DNA of 64,000 nt, from NCBI RefSeq assembly GCF_014649035.1, contig NZ_BMSG01000028.1, positions 1 to 64,000 of the forward strand, written 5' to 3'. The position numbers and the translations under genes are program-made. Shown here in pieces: positions 34,342 to 42,736 of the stretch (the stretch's first letter is position 1; every line of letters starts with the position of its first letter). The notes beneath the pieces are model-generated. The model was not told the origin of the DNA, made no database searches, and worked only from the letters and a program-made list of their open reading frames with translations. This stretch comes from Streptomyces sindenensis. Its GTDB lineage: Bacteria > Actinomycetota > Actinomycetes > Streptomycetales > Streptomycetaceae.

Positions 34342-34834
34342 ACCCCGCGCGGGCGGCCCGCAGGAGCTGGTCGTCGCCCTCACCAAGGCGGGCCGCACCA
34401 AGATCCGCTATCCGGCCGAGCCGGTCCGCGACGACGGTGTCCGCGTCACCGTCCGGGCGCCGTGGGCCGCGCCCGGGGTGCGGGACTTCGGCTTCGTCCG
34501 GTTCGAGCCGGGCGACGTGTTCACCGAGCACTACTGGCGGGACCGGTGGTTCGCGGTGAAGGAGGTCCGCACCGGCGACGGCGGGCTCAAGGGCTGGTAC
34601 TGCGACATCACCCGTCCCGCCGTGCTCGCGGACGGGGTGCTGAAGGTCGAGGACCTGGACCTGGACCTGTGGGTCTCGGCCGACGGCTCGACGGTCCTGC
34701 GGCTGGACGAGGACGAGTTCGAGGCGAGCGGCCTGGCGGAGCGCGACCCGGCGGCGGCCGGCGCGGCGGCCGCGGCCCTGGACGAGCTGGAACGCCTGGC
34801 GAAGTCCGGGGGCCTGACCGGTCTGCTGTCCTGA
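34325..34834 (+). CDS. DUF402-domain protein
   Basis: A 169-residue protein of the DUF402 fold. Relatives include the FomD-type nucleoside (di)phosphatases. The conserved core WYCDITRPAV and VEDLDLDLWVSADGS, followed by LDEDEF, supplies acidic metal-binding residues. A phosphohydrolase role is possible but unproven for this branch. It overlaps the end of the GNAT gene by 17 bp. Confidence 0.78.
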   Translation: MSAPSEPRAGGPQELVVALTKAGRTKIRYPAEPVRDDGVRVTVRAPWAAPGVRDFGFVRFEPGDVFTEHYWRDRWFAVKEVRTGDGGLKGWYCDITRPAVLADGVLKVEDLDLDLWVSADGSTVLRLDEDEFEASGLAERDPAAAGAAAAALDELERLAKSGGLTGLLS

Positions 34835-34851
34835 CCTGACCGCCCGGGAGA

Positions 34852-34881
34852 CGCGGCCGGGCGGGACACAGCCCGGCCGCG
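34852..34881. terminator. Bidirectional terminator hairpin
   Basis: CGCGGCCGGGC and GCCCGGCCGCG form an 11-bp perfect stem with an 8-nt loop between convergent genes. Confidence 0.6.
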
Positions 34882-34895
34882 GAGCGGCCCCCGGC

Positions 34896-36389
34896 TCACG
34901 GGTGCGGCCGGGAGGCGGCGACCAGCTCCACCTCGAACCCCGCCGGGTCCTCCAGATAGGCGGCGTGGTGCCCGTCGCCCCCCGCGTACGGATGGCGGTC
35001 GGGGAACAGCAGGCGCCAGCCGTACGCCGGGGCCTCGGCCGTCAGGGCGTCCAGGGCGGCCCGGTCCGCGACGTGGAACGCCAGGTGGTTGAGCCCGGGG
35101 CGGCGGCGGTCGTGGGCACCCTCGACCAGGTCCGGGGACTGCTCCAGGACGACATACGCACTACCGCGCCGCCAACTGCGGCCGTGGGCCCAGTGCTGGT
35201 ACGGAACATGACCGAGGCGGCCCAGCAGCCAGCCCCAACTGCGCTCCGCCGCCGCCAGGTCCGCGACCCACAGCTCGATGTGGTGCACCCGGCCGGTCGT
35301 CTCCTCGGCGGCGGGCAGCGCGACGGCCCGCCCGGCACCGCCCGGGACGTACGCGACCGGCTCCCCGTCCCGATGCCAGTGGATCAGGAAGCGCTCGCCC
35401 GAGCGATATCCGTCCAGGCCCGCACGGCAGTACGCCACCATGTCGTCCGGCAGCGCGGCCAGCGGGAACCAGTCCAGCTCGGAGCACTTCTCCGGCTCCG
35501 CGTTGCGCGGCGGGCGCTCCGGGTCGTACTCCGCGACGAAGAACCAGCCCATGCGCGCCCCGCCGCCGGGGCCCCGGTGCTGCATCACCAGGGCCACTCG
35601 CAGTTCGTCGGGGTCCAGATCGAGACCCGTCTCCTCTTCGGCCTCCCGGATCATCGCCTCGCGGACGTCCTCGCCGTCCTCCGCGTGGCCGGAGGGCAGG
35701 TGCAGCAGTCCGTCCGCATAGCCCGTGTTGGAGCGGCGGGCCAGCAGGACGTCCGGGCCCCGGCGCAGGATCAGATGGACGTCGACGACCTCGGTGTGCC
35801 GGTGGGACGGCATCGCGCGGGCCACCAACGCATAGCGCTCGTCGTCGACCTTCTTGCCCCAGAGCCGGCTGTCGGACGCCAGGTCCTCGTGGTGGATGCG
35901 CTCGGTGTGGGCGGAGAGCAGGGCGGTGAGCGTGATGGCGGACAGTCCGGTGCCGTTCCACACGCCTTCGACCAGGACGAGCCGGCCGCCGGGCTTCAGC
36001 AGGCCGAACCAGTGCTCCAGAGCCGCCGCCGGGTCGGGCAGCAGCCAGACGACATGCCGGGCCACGACCACGTCGAACGCCCGCTCCCCGACCGGGGGCC
36101 GGGCGGCGTCCCCGACGAGGACCTCCGCGCCGGTCCCGGCGAGCTTGGCCCGGGCCTTTTCGGCCATGCGGGGCGAGCGGTCGACGGCGGTGACGCGGTG
36201 GCCCTGGCCCGCGGCGAGCAGCGAGAGGCTGCCGGTGCCGCACCCCAGGTCCAGCACGTCACCGCGGGTGGCGGGCAGCCAGCTCTCCAGCCGCCCGGCC
36301 CAGGCGTCGCGCACTGCGGGGTCGAGAAGCCCGTGGTCGGGCTCCTCGTCGAAGGAGCCGGCCGCCGCGTCCCAGTCGATCGTGGTCAT
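34896..36389 (-). CDS. Methyltransferase-NUDIX-VOC fusion protein
   Basis: A single 497-residue reading frame carries three enzyme folds. Residues about 10-195 form a class I SAM methyltransferase with motif I VLDLGCGTGSLS (residues 45-56). Residues about 200-345 form a NUDIX hydrolase with a full Nudix box at G234 to L256 (GHAEDGEDVREAMI then REAEEETG). Residues about 364-493 form a glyoxalase/VOC domain starting VHHIELWVADL and ending GHHAAYLEDPAGFEVELV. Similar fusions occur in actinomycetes from what I recall; the function is unknown. The NUDIX part may clean up nucleotide or pyrophosphate substrates. ATG 36389 (MTTIDWD) is preferred. tctA starts the next operon 14 bp away. Confidence 0.85.
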   Translation of the reverse strand: MTTIDWDAAAGSFDEEPDHGLLDPAVRDAWAGRLESWLPATRGDVLDLGCGTGSLSLLAAGQGHRVTAVDRSPRMAEKARAKLAGTGAEVLVGDAARPPVGERAFDVVVARHVVWLLPDPAAALEHWFGLLKPGGRLVLVEGVWNGTGLSAITLTALLSAHTERIHHEDLASDSRLWGKKVDDERYALVARAMPSHRHTEVVDVHLILRRGPDVLLARRSNTGYADGLLHLPSGHAEDGEDVREAMIREAEEETGLDLDPDELRVALVMQHRGPGGGARMGWFFVAEYDPERPPRNAEPEKCSELDWFPLAALPDDMVAYCRAGLDGYRSGERFLIHWHRDGEPVAYVPGGAGRAVALPAAEETTGRVHHIELWVADLAAAERSWGWLLGRLGHVPYQHWAHGRSWRRGSAYVVLEQSPDLVEGAHDRRRPGLNHLAFHVADRAALDALTAEAPAYGWRLLFPDRHPYAGGDGHHAAYLEDPAGFEVELVAASRPHP

Positions 36390-36402
36390 GGCTCCGATGC
36401 TC

Positions 36403-37932
36403 TCAGCCGCCACTGACAGTGCGGGACTCCTCCGCCGTTTTCCGGCCGGCGCGCAACCGTACGATCAGCCGGCCGATCAGCGGCCAGGCCACGATCAGCA
36501 CCACGATCGCGTAGACGGTGACGGAGAACGGGGTGTTGACCAGGCCGGTCACACTGCCGTCGCTGATCTGGAGGGCGCGGCGCAACTGCTGTTCCGCGGC
36601 CGGGCCGAGGATCACCCCGATGACGGCGGGCAGCACCGGCAGCCCGTACCGCCGCATCCCGAACCCGATCAGCCCGATGACCAGGAGGATCACCAGGTCG
36701 AGGGACTCGCCGCCGACCGCGTACGCGCCGACGGCGGCGAAGAAGAGGATGCCCGCGTACAGATAGGGGCGCGGGATTTGCAGGAGCTTCGCCCAGACGG
36801 GCGCGAGCGGCAGGTTGAGGGCGAGCAGCAGCACCATGCCGACGAACAGCGAGGCGATGAGGCCCCAGACCAGCTCCGGTTCACGCTCGAAGAGGAGCGG
36901 CCCGGGCTGGATTCCGTACTGCTGGAAGGCGGCCAGCATCACGGCGGCGACGGCGGTGGTGGGCAGCCCGAGGGTGAGCATCGAGACGAGGGTCCCGGCG
37001 GCGGAGGCGGAGGCGGCGGCCTCGGGTCCGGCGACGCCTTCGATGGCGCCCTTGCCGAACTGGTCGCGGTGCTTGGAGAGCCGCTTCTCGGTGACGTAAC
37101 TGAGGAAGGTGGGGATTTCCGCGCCGCCCGCCGGGATCGCCCCGAACGGGAAGCCGATGACGGGCCCGCGCAGCCAGGGCTTCCAGGTGCGCCGCAGATC
37201 GGCCCGGCCGAGCCAGGGCCGGCCGACGGGGATCGGCCTTCCGGTGGAACGGCGCAGGTGGGCGGCGACCCACAGGGCCTCGCCGATGGCGAAGAGCCCG
37301 ACCGCGACGATCACCACGTCGACGCCGTCGGCCAGGTGGAGCGAGCCGAAGGTCAGGCGCTGCTGGCCGGTCATCCGGTCGAGGCCGACCAGGCCGATGG
37401 TGAGGCCGATGAGGAGGGAGGCGATGCCGCGGATGCGGGAGGCGCCGAGGACGGAGGTGACGGCGATGAAGGCCAGCACCATGATGGCGAAGTAGTCGGG
37501 CGCGCCGATGCCGATGGCGAGCGACGCGACGGTCGGGGCGAGGACGACCAGCAGGATCGTGCCGATCATGCCGCCCGCGAAGTGGCCGATCGCGGCGGCG
37601 GCGAGCGCCTGGGCGCCGCGTCCGGCCTTCGCCATCGGGTTGCCCTCGATCGCGGCGACCACGGCGGCGCTCTCACCGGGGGTGTTGAGGAGGATCGAGG
37701 TGGTGGAACCGCCGAACATCGCCCCGTAGTAGATGCCCGCGAACATGATGAACGCGCCGGTCGGGTCGAGTCCGTACGTCACCGGGAGCAGCAGCGCCAC
37801 GGCCATCGCGGGGCCGATGCCGGGCAGCACACCGATCGCCGTGCCGAGCAGGACGCCGATCGCGGCCCACAGCAGGTTCATCGGGGTGAGCGCGGTACCG
37901 AAGCCGTCGATGAGGGAGTTGAGGGAATCCAT
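36403..37932 (-). CDS. tctA: Tripartite tricarboxylate transporter permease TctA
   Basis: Large membrane subunit of the TTT family that moves tricarboxylates or other organic acids with the proton or sodium gradient. It has 509 residues and about 11-12 helices. Family blocks: LGTAIGVLPGIGPAMAVALLLPVTYGLDPTGAFIMFAGIYYGAMFGG with STTSILLNTPGESAAVVAA, and the second repeat EIPTFLSYVTEKRLSK and MLTLGLPTTAVAAVMLAAF. It lies 3 bp after tctB in the tctCBA operon. Confidence 0.94.
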   Translation of the reverse strand: MDSLNSLIDGFGTALTPMNLLWAAIGVLLGTAIGVLPGIGPAMAVALLLPVTYGLDPTGAFIMFAGIYYGAMFGGSTTSILLNTPGESAAVVAAIEGNPMAKAGRGAQALAAAAIGHFAGGMIGTILLVVLAPTVASLAIGIGAPDYFAIMVLAFIAVTSVLGASRIRGIASLLIGLTIGLVGLDRMTGQQRLTFGSLHLADGVDVVIVAVGLFAIGEALWVAAHLRRSTGRPIPVGRPWLGRADLRRTWKPWLRGPVIGFPFGAIPAGGAEIPTFLSYVTEKRLSKHRDQFGKGAIEGVAGPEAAASASAAGTLVSMLTLGLPTTAVAAVMLAAFQQYGIQPGPLLFEREPELVWGLIASLFVGMVLLLALNLPLAPVWAKLLQIPRPYLYAGILFFAAVGAYAVGGESLDLVILLVIGLIGFGMRRYGLPVLPAVIGVILGPAAEQQLRRALQISDGSVTGLVNTPFSVTVYAIVVLIVAWPLIGRLIVRLRAGRKTAEESRTVSGG

Positions 37933-37935
37933 CGG

Positions 37936-38595
37936 TCAGAGCACCCCCATCAGCGGGCCGCCAGGAAGGGGGACACCGAGCAGGTTGTCGAAGACGAAGT
38001 AGGTGAAGAGGGAGAGCCCGGCCGCGATGAGCGGATCGCGGCCGTAGTGGCGGCTGCCCAGCGCGTAGGCGGAGCCCCAGAAGAGCAGCGCCCCGGCGAT
38101 CGGGAAGCCGAGCGGGCCGATCAGAACGGCGGTGGCCATGAAGACCCCGGTGAGCAGGAGGACGGTGCGCCAGTCGGCGCCTTCGTCGAGGTCGACGTCC
38201 TCGCCGCCCTCGGCCTCGCCGCGTCCGCCGCGCAGGACGTCGACGGCGAGCAGGACGGCGACGAGGAGGAACAGGCCGCCGATGACGAAGGGAACGGTAC
38301 GGGGGCCGACGGGACCGCGCTGGGCGATGTCGACGGTCATGGTGAGGGCGTCGGCGAGCACAAGGACGCCGAGTGCGAACAGCAGGACGCAGACGCCGAG
38401 TTCGGTGCGCTCGCGAAGCCAGGTGCGGGCACCGCCGCCGGCTGTCGCGGGTCCGGCTGTCGCGGGTCCGGCGGTCTCGGGCGGTCCGGCGGTCTCGGGC
38501 GGTCCGGCGGTCTCGGCGGGACCGGCGGGACCGGCGGGGCCAGCGGGACCGGCGGGGCCAGCGGGACCGGCGGGTTCTGTCGATTCGGGGGTCAC
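37936..38595 (-). CDS. tctB: Tripartite tricarboxylate transporter small subunit TctB
   Basis: Small membrane subunit with four helices (ELGVCVLLFALGVLVLADAL, PFVIGGLFLLVAVLLAVDVL, TVLLLTGVFMATAVLIGPLGF, DPLIAAGLSLFTYFVFDNLL). It has 219 residues, longer than usual because of an N-terminal tract of Pro-Ala-Gly and Glu-Thr-Ala-Gly-Pro repeats (about residues 8-52). GTG 38595 overlaps the tctC stop by 4 bp (GTGA). Confidence 0.88.
   Translation of the reverse strand: MTPESTEPAGPAGPAGPAGPAGPAGPAETAGPPETAGPPETAGPATAGPATAGGGARTWLRERTELGVCVLLFALGVLVLADALTMTVDIAQRGPVGPRTVPFVIGGLFLLVAVLLAVDVLRGGRGEAEGGEDVDLDEGADWRTVLLLTGVFMATAVLIGPLGFPIAGALLFWGSAYALGSRHYGRDPLIAAGLSLFTYFVFDNLLGVPLPGGPLMGVL
38441..38577 (-). 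repeat. PAG-coding repeat tract at the tctB 5' end
   Basis: Nine-bp-type repeats encode PAG/GPA and PPETAG units near the tctB N-terminus. Repeat number could vary by slippage without breaking the frame, because the units are multiples of three. Confidence 0.65.
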
Positions 38596-39575
38596 AGTCC
38601 CAGCTCCTTGAGAACGGTGGCGACGCGCCGGTCCTGCTCGTCGAGGAAGTCGCCGAAGGGTTCACCGGCGAGGAAGGCGTCGTCCCAGCCGTTCTTCCGC
38701 ATCGACTCCTTCCACTGCTTCGAGGCATGGAGCTCGCCGATGAGGCCGGTGAGCTTGTCGCGTTCGGTGTCCGAGAGGCCGGGCGGGGCGACGATGCCGC
38801 GCCAGTTGGTGAACTCGGTGTCGAGTCCGGCCTCGCGCAGGGTGGGGGCGTCAAGGCCCGGCACCCGCTTCGGGCCGGTCACGGCGAGCAGCCGCAGCTC
38901 GCCCGCCTCGATCTGGTCGCGGTACTCGCCGAGGCCGGAGACCCCGAAGCCGACCTTGTTGCCCAGGATGGAGGCGAGGAGTTCGCCGCCGCCGTCGAAC
39001 GGCACGTAGTTGACCGTCTTCGGGGCGATGCCGGCGGCCTGCGCCATGAGCATCGGGGCGAGGTGGTCCGGGCCGCCGGGCGAGGAGCCGCCGCCGACCG
39101 GAACGCGGGCCGGATCCTTCTTCCAGGCCGCGAGGAGATCGGCGATGGTGCGGTAGGGCGAGTTCTTGGCAACCACCACGATGCCGGGCTCCTCGGTGAG
39201 CCGGGCGATCGGGGTGGTGTCGGCGAGGGTGCTCGGGGACTTGTTGGTGTGGACGGCCCCGACGACGCCGAGGCCCATGGAGAGGGCGAGCTTGCCGTTG
39301 CCGTGTTCGCCGACGAGCCGCGTCAGGCCGACCGTCCCGCCGGCGCCCGGCAGGTTGAACACCTCGATGTTGTGGGTGAGTCCGGCGTCCTCGGCGTTCT
39401 TGGCCATGGTGCGGGCGGTGATGTCGTAACCGCCGCCGGGGGTGTTGGGGACCATGAAGCGGAGCCCGGGAATCTGAGTGCCGGTGTCGGAGCCGTCGTC
39501 GGTGGAGAGCAGGGGCGGCCCCACCACCACGAGCAACGCGGCCCCGAGCAGGGCGAGGAGAGTGCGCAGTCGCAC
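38592..39575 (-). CDS. tctC: Tripartite tricarboxylate transporter substrate-binding protein TctC
   Basis: Extracytoplasmic solute receptor of 327 residues (Bug/TctC family). An N-terminal hydrophobic leader LRTLLALLGAALLVVVGPPLL precedes the mature protein. Family blocks: FMVPNTPGGGYDITARTMAKN, NLPGAGGTVGLTRL, VGGGSSPGGPDHLAPMLMAQ, and the C-terminal WRGIVAPPGLSD. No lipobox cysteine is visible, so anchoring is by the uncleaved leader or it is released. GTG 39575 is the start. First gene of tctCBA, divergent from a response regulator. Confidence 0.9.
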   Translation of the reverse strand: MRLRTLLALLGAALLVVVGPPLLSTDDGSDTGTQIPGLRFMVPNTPGGGYDITARTMAKNAEDAGLTHNIEVFNLPGAGGTVGLTRLVGEHGNGKLALSMGLGVVGAVHTNKSPSTLADTTPIARLTEEPGIVVVAKNSPYRTIADLLAAWKKDPARVPVGGGSSPGGPDHLAPMLMAQAAGIAPKTVNYVPFDGGGELLASILGNKVGFGVSGLGEYRDQIEAGELRLLAVTGPKRVPGLDAPTLREAGLDTEFTNWRGIVAPPGLSDTERDKLTGLIGELHASKQWKESMRKNGWDDAFLAGEPFGDFLDEQDRRVATVLKELGL

Positions 39576-39690
39576 AGGTTCCGCCTTTCGCTGTGAAGTG
39601 GCCCACATGTTGCCTGCGCGTTGAGGAGCTGTCTCTCTTCCGGTATCAACGGACGTTGTGGTCATTGAGGTCGCGGCCTAGCGTGGCGGC

Positions 39691-40377
39691 GTGACAACGG
39701 TGCTGGTGGTGGACGACGACTTCATGGTCGCGAAACTGCACGGCCGCTATGTGTCCGCGATGGACGGTTTTACGGTGGTCGGGGTGGCGCACAACGGCGC
39801 CGAGGCCCTGCGGGCCGCCGAGCGGCTGCACCCCGATCTGGTGCTGCTCGACATCTACCTGCCCGACATGAACGGCATCGACGTCCTGCGCGCCCTGCGC
39901 ACGGCGGAGGAGCGGGACGCGTCGCGCCCCAGCACGGACGCCCTGTTCATCACGGCGGCCAAGGACGCGGGCGTGATCCGGGCGGCGCTGCGGGCCGGGG
40001 CCCTCCACTACCTGATCAAGCCGTTCAGCCGCTCCGCCCTCCAGGAGCAGTTGCGCCATGTCGCCGCCCTGCGCACCCGCCTGGACGAACTGGGAGAGGC
40101 CCGCCAGGAGGACGTCGACCAGATCTTCGGCACCCGCCCGCCCGGCTCCCGCGAGCTCCCGAAGGGCCTGGCCGCCCCCACGGCCGACCTGGTGGAGCGC
40201 ACCCTGCGCGCCCACCCCGGGGGCCTGTCGGCATCGGAGTGCGCCGAGGCGGGGGCCCTGTCCCGGGTGAGCGCGCGCCGCTACCTGGAGTGGTTCGCCG
40301 GAACGGGGCGCGCGGAGGTGACCTTGCGGTACGGGGGGACGGGGCGGCCGGAGCGGCGGTACCGCTGGAAGGGGTGA
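39691..40377 (+). CDS. CitB/DcuR-type response regulator
   Basis: A 228-residue regulator. The receiver domain has VLVVDDDFMVAKLH (acidic pocket), phospho-acceptor Asp in LVLLDIYLPDMNGIDVLRAL, and KPF lysine LIKPFSRSALQEQL. The output is a CitB-type winged helix-turn-helix (GLSASECAEAGALSRVSARRYLEWF). Such regulators answer to citrate- or dicarboxylate-sensing kinases, which fits control of the divergent tctCBA operon across a 115-bp promoter region. No histidine kinase gene is present beside it. Confidence 0.88.
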   Translation: MTTVLVVDDDFMVAKLHGRYVSAMDGFTVVGVAHNGAEALRAAERLHPDLVLLDIYLPDMNGIDVLRALRTAEERDASRPSTDALFITAAKDAGVIRAALRAGALHYLIKPFSRSALQEQLRHVAALRTRLDELGEARQEDVDQIFGTRPPGSRELPKGLAAPTADLVERTLRAHPGGLSASECAEAGALSRVSARRYLEWFAGTGRAEVTLRYGGTGRPERRYRWKG

Positions 40378-40405
40378 GGCGTGCCGGAGCGCCGCCGCCG
40401 GCGCA

Positions 40406-40430
40406 CCCGCCCGGAGTCTCCCCGGGCGGG
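40406..40430 (+). terminator. Hairpin after the response regulator
   Basis: CCCGCCCGG and CCGGGCGGG form a 9-bp stem with a 7-nt loop, 28 bp after the stop. Confidence 0.45.
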
Positions 40431-40585
40431 GCCCGGACCGGTTCCTGAGCCCACGCCTAACCCCTCCTTAAACGCACCATAAGGATCGTCATCACCCCCT
40501 CCCAACAGGGGTTTTCGCCCTTCCGAGCGGCTAGCTTGCTGATCGCCACCCCCGACAGCAGTGCCGTATCGAAGGAGATCCATCC

Positions 40586-41632
40586 ATGACCGCTCGTCGC
40601 AAGGCCGCCGGAGTCCTCGCCCTCGGACTCGCACCGCTCGCGCTGGCCGGGCTGACCGCCACGCCGGCCGTCGCGCACGGTTCGCTGACCGACCCGGTGA
40701 GCCGGGTGTCGGCGTGCTTCGCGGAGGGGCCGGAGAGCCCGAAGTCGGCGGCGTGCCGGGCGGCGGTCGCGGCGGGGGGTACGCAGGCGCTGTACGACTG
40801 GAACGGGGTGAACATCGCCAACGCGGCGGGCAAGCACCGTGATCTGATCCCGGACGGCAAGCTCTGCAGCGCGGCCAACGACAAGTTCAAGGGGCTCGAC
40901 CTGCCGCGCGCCGACTGGCCGGCCACCGCGTTGTCGGCGGGCAAGCACACCTTCCGGTTCCGAGCGACGGCCCCGCACAAGGGGTCGTTCGAGCTGTACA
41001 TGACCAAGCCCGGTTATGACGCCACGAAGCCGCTGGCCTGGTCGGACCTGAAGGCGAAGCCGTTCGCCGAGGTCACCGATCCGGCGCTGGTGGACGGTTC
41101 GTACGTCTTCGACGGGACGATCCCCGAGCGCTCCGGGCGGCAGCTGGTCTACACGATCTGGCAGCGTTCCGACTCCCCCGAGGCGTTCTACGCCTGCTCC
41201 GACGTGACGTTCGGCGGCGGGTCGGCGGGCGGCGGGCCGGCGGAGAAGGAAGAGGGGAAGGGGGAGCAGGGCTCCGGTGGTGACGCCGGTGCCGGGGCTC
41301 CGGCTCCGGCCCCCTCCGCCCCGTCCGAGAAGGCGATCACCGAGGGTGCCGAGAAGTCCTCCGTCGAGCACAACGGCCACGGTGACGACGACGCGAACAC
41401 CGGGGCGAAGGTCACCGCCGCCGCTCCGGCCGCTCCGGAGAAGAAGGCCGAGGGCAACGCCCCCGAGGTCAACGCCGCGAGCAAGGACGAGGTGCTGGCC
41501 GAGACCGGTGGCTCCAGCAGCAGCACCTATCTGGCGATCGGGGGCGCCGGGGTGCTCGCCGCCGGTGCGGCCGTGCTGTTCGCCTCGCAGCGCCGGCGGG
41601 CCGCCGCCGCGACGGGGCGCCACAGCCGCTGA
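40586..41632 (+). CDS. AA10 lytic polysaccharide monooxygenase with LAETG sortase tail
   Basis: Secreted copper enzyme that oxidatively cleaves chitin or cellulose. It has 348 residues. The signal peptide ends at A30, leaving His31 (HGSLTDPVSR) as the copper-brace N-terminus, with the second His near KHTFRFRATAPHKG. The catalytic domain ends about residue 205 (AFYACSDVTFGGG). A Gly/Glu/Ala/Pro-rich linker of about 105 residues follows, then LAETGGSS, a hydrophobic helix (YLAIGGAGVLAAGAAVLFA) and Arg residues. That is a class E sortase signal, so the enzyme should be wall-anchored. ATG follows AAGGAGATCC. Confidence 0.9.
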   Translation: MTARRKAAGVLALGLAPLALAGLTATPAVAHGSLTDPVSRVSACFAEGPESPKSAACRAAVAAGGTQALYDWNGVNIANAAGKHRDLIPDGKLCSAANDKFKGLDLPRADWPATALSAGKHTFRFRATAPHKGSFELYMTKPGYDATKPLAWSDLKAKPFAEVTDPALVDGSYVFDGTIPERSGRQLVYTIWQRSDSPEAFYACSDVTFGGGSAGGGPAEKEEGKGEQGSGGDAGAGAPAPAPSAPSEKAITEGAEKSSVEHNGHGDDDANTGAKVTAAAPAAPEKKAEGNAPEVNAASKDEVLAETGGSSSSTYLAIGGAGVLAAGAAVLFASQRRRAAAATGRHSR

Positions 41633-41697
41633 CCGCGGCGCCCCTCTCCGTACCCCTGCCGCGTCCCTCCGGGACGTCGGGCGCGGCAGGATGTGAC

Positions 41698-41744
41698 GGG
41701 CCGGGGTCCGCCGTCCGTACTGCTCGGACGGCGGACCCCGGCCC
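41698..41744. terminator. Strong bidirectional terminator
   Basis: A perfect 20-bp stem (41698-41717 with 41725-41744) and a 7-nt loop between the LPMO and the convergent lipase gene. Confidence 0.8.
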
Positions 41745-41760
41745 GTTGTCGTGCGGTGGG

Positions 41761-42651
41761 TCAGCCGATGACCGAGGCGCAGGTGGTCGGGGTGGCGCGG
41801 GCCGGGTCGAGGGCGTTGGCCACCTCGTGGAAGGCGATGCGGTCGATGGTCCCGATCGCGACGTGCTCGGAGAAGTCGAGCGGGCACAGGTCCTGGAGGA
41901 GGACATTGCGTACGTTCGGCCCGTCCAGGTACTGCGTGCGGTACGGGGTCACGACCTGGTCGTACTTGGTAGCGATGACGGTGTAGCGGACGCCGGGAAC
42001 GGTGTCGCCGCCCGCCGTGAGCCTGGTGATGAAGGGGGATCCCGCGATCTGGTCGGCGAGCCCGGGGGTCTTGTCGCTGATGAACTTCTCCACGCCGGGG
42101 AAGAACGGCAGCAGCTCGGTGAGGCCGAGCAGTGTGGTGCCGTGGTTGTCCGGTGCGATGCCGACGAGGGCGTTGACCTTGTCGGCGCCGCCGAGGAACT
42201 TCAGGTAGTGGTTCGGCATCATGCCGCCCTGGGAGTGGCCGACGATGTCCACCTTCGGGGCTCCGGTGGCGTCCAGCACCTTGTCGACGAACACGTCGAG
42301 CTGTTCGGCGGACTTGTCGATGGGCCCGAGGCCGTGGAAGAACGGCACGCCGGGGAGCTGGCCGTAGTCGAGGGAGAAGACGCAGTAGCCCCGGTTGACC
42401 AAGTAGGGGGCCAGGACCAGCCAGTTGTCGATCGAGTTCCCGAAGGTTCCGTGGACCAGGACGACAGGTCGGGGATGGGCGGCGGAGGGCTTGCAGGAGT
42501 AGTCGTTCCAGCCTCGCGATGTGGCCGCTTCGGCGGCCGGGGCCGCGCTCGCGGTCGCCGTGGGGGCGACGAGAACGGTGAGGGCGAGAAGCAGGGCGGC
42601 GAGCAGACTGCGCGTGCGGGGAACGCGCGCAGCACGGATCCAGGGCAGCAT
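41761..42651 (-). CDS. Secreted alpha/beta-hydrolase lipase (class II triacylglycerol lipase-like)
   Basis: Extracellular lipase or esterase of 296 residues. Sec leader at residues 1-37 (RSLLAALLLALTVLVAPTAT then ASA). Oxyanion-hole motif VVLVHGTFGNS, nucleophile elbow GHSQGG with Ser140, and later Asp and His (near CPLDFSEHVAIG) complete the triad. It resembles the actinobacterial EstA/lipase 2 group. In its promoter region lie TTTGGCATGAGCAC (shared with the GDSL lipase) and two TTAC-N6-GTAA repeats. Confidence 0.9.
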   Translation of the reverse strand: MLPWIRAARVPRTRSLLAALLLALTVLVAPTATASAAPAAEAATSRGWNDYSCKPSAAHPRPVVLVHGTFGNSIDNWLVLAPYLVNRGYCVFSLDYGQLPGVPFFHGLGPIDKSAEQLDVFVDKVLDATGAPKVDIVGHSQGGMMPNHYLKFLGGADKVNALVGIAPDNHGTTLLGLTELLPFFPGVEKFISDKTPGLADQIAGSPFITRLTAGGDTVPGVRYTVIATKYDQVVTPYRTQYLDGPNVRNVLLQDLCPLDFSEHVAIGTIDRIAFHEVANALDPARATPTTCASVIG

Positions 42652-42722
42652 CGTGTGGTCTCCTTGCGGCTCAAGGGGGGTGCGATGGCGGTGCGCCCTG
42701 TGGCCCGGACCACAAGCTGTAC

Positions 42723-42736
42723 GTGCTCATGCCAAA
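42723..42736 (-). promoter_or_regulatory. Shared motif TTTGGCATGAGCAC upstream of the lipase
   Basis: Second copy of the motif at 31687-31700, 72 bp before the lipase start. Confidence 0.35.
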
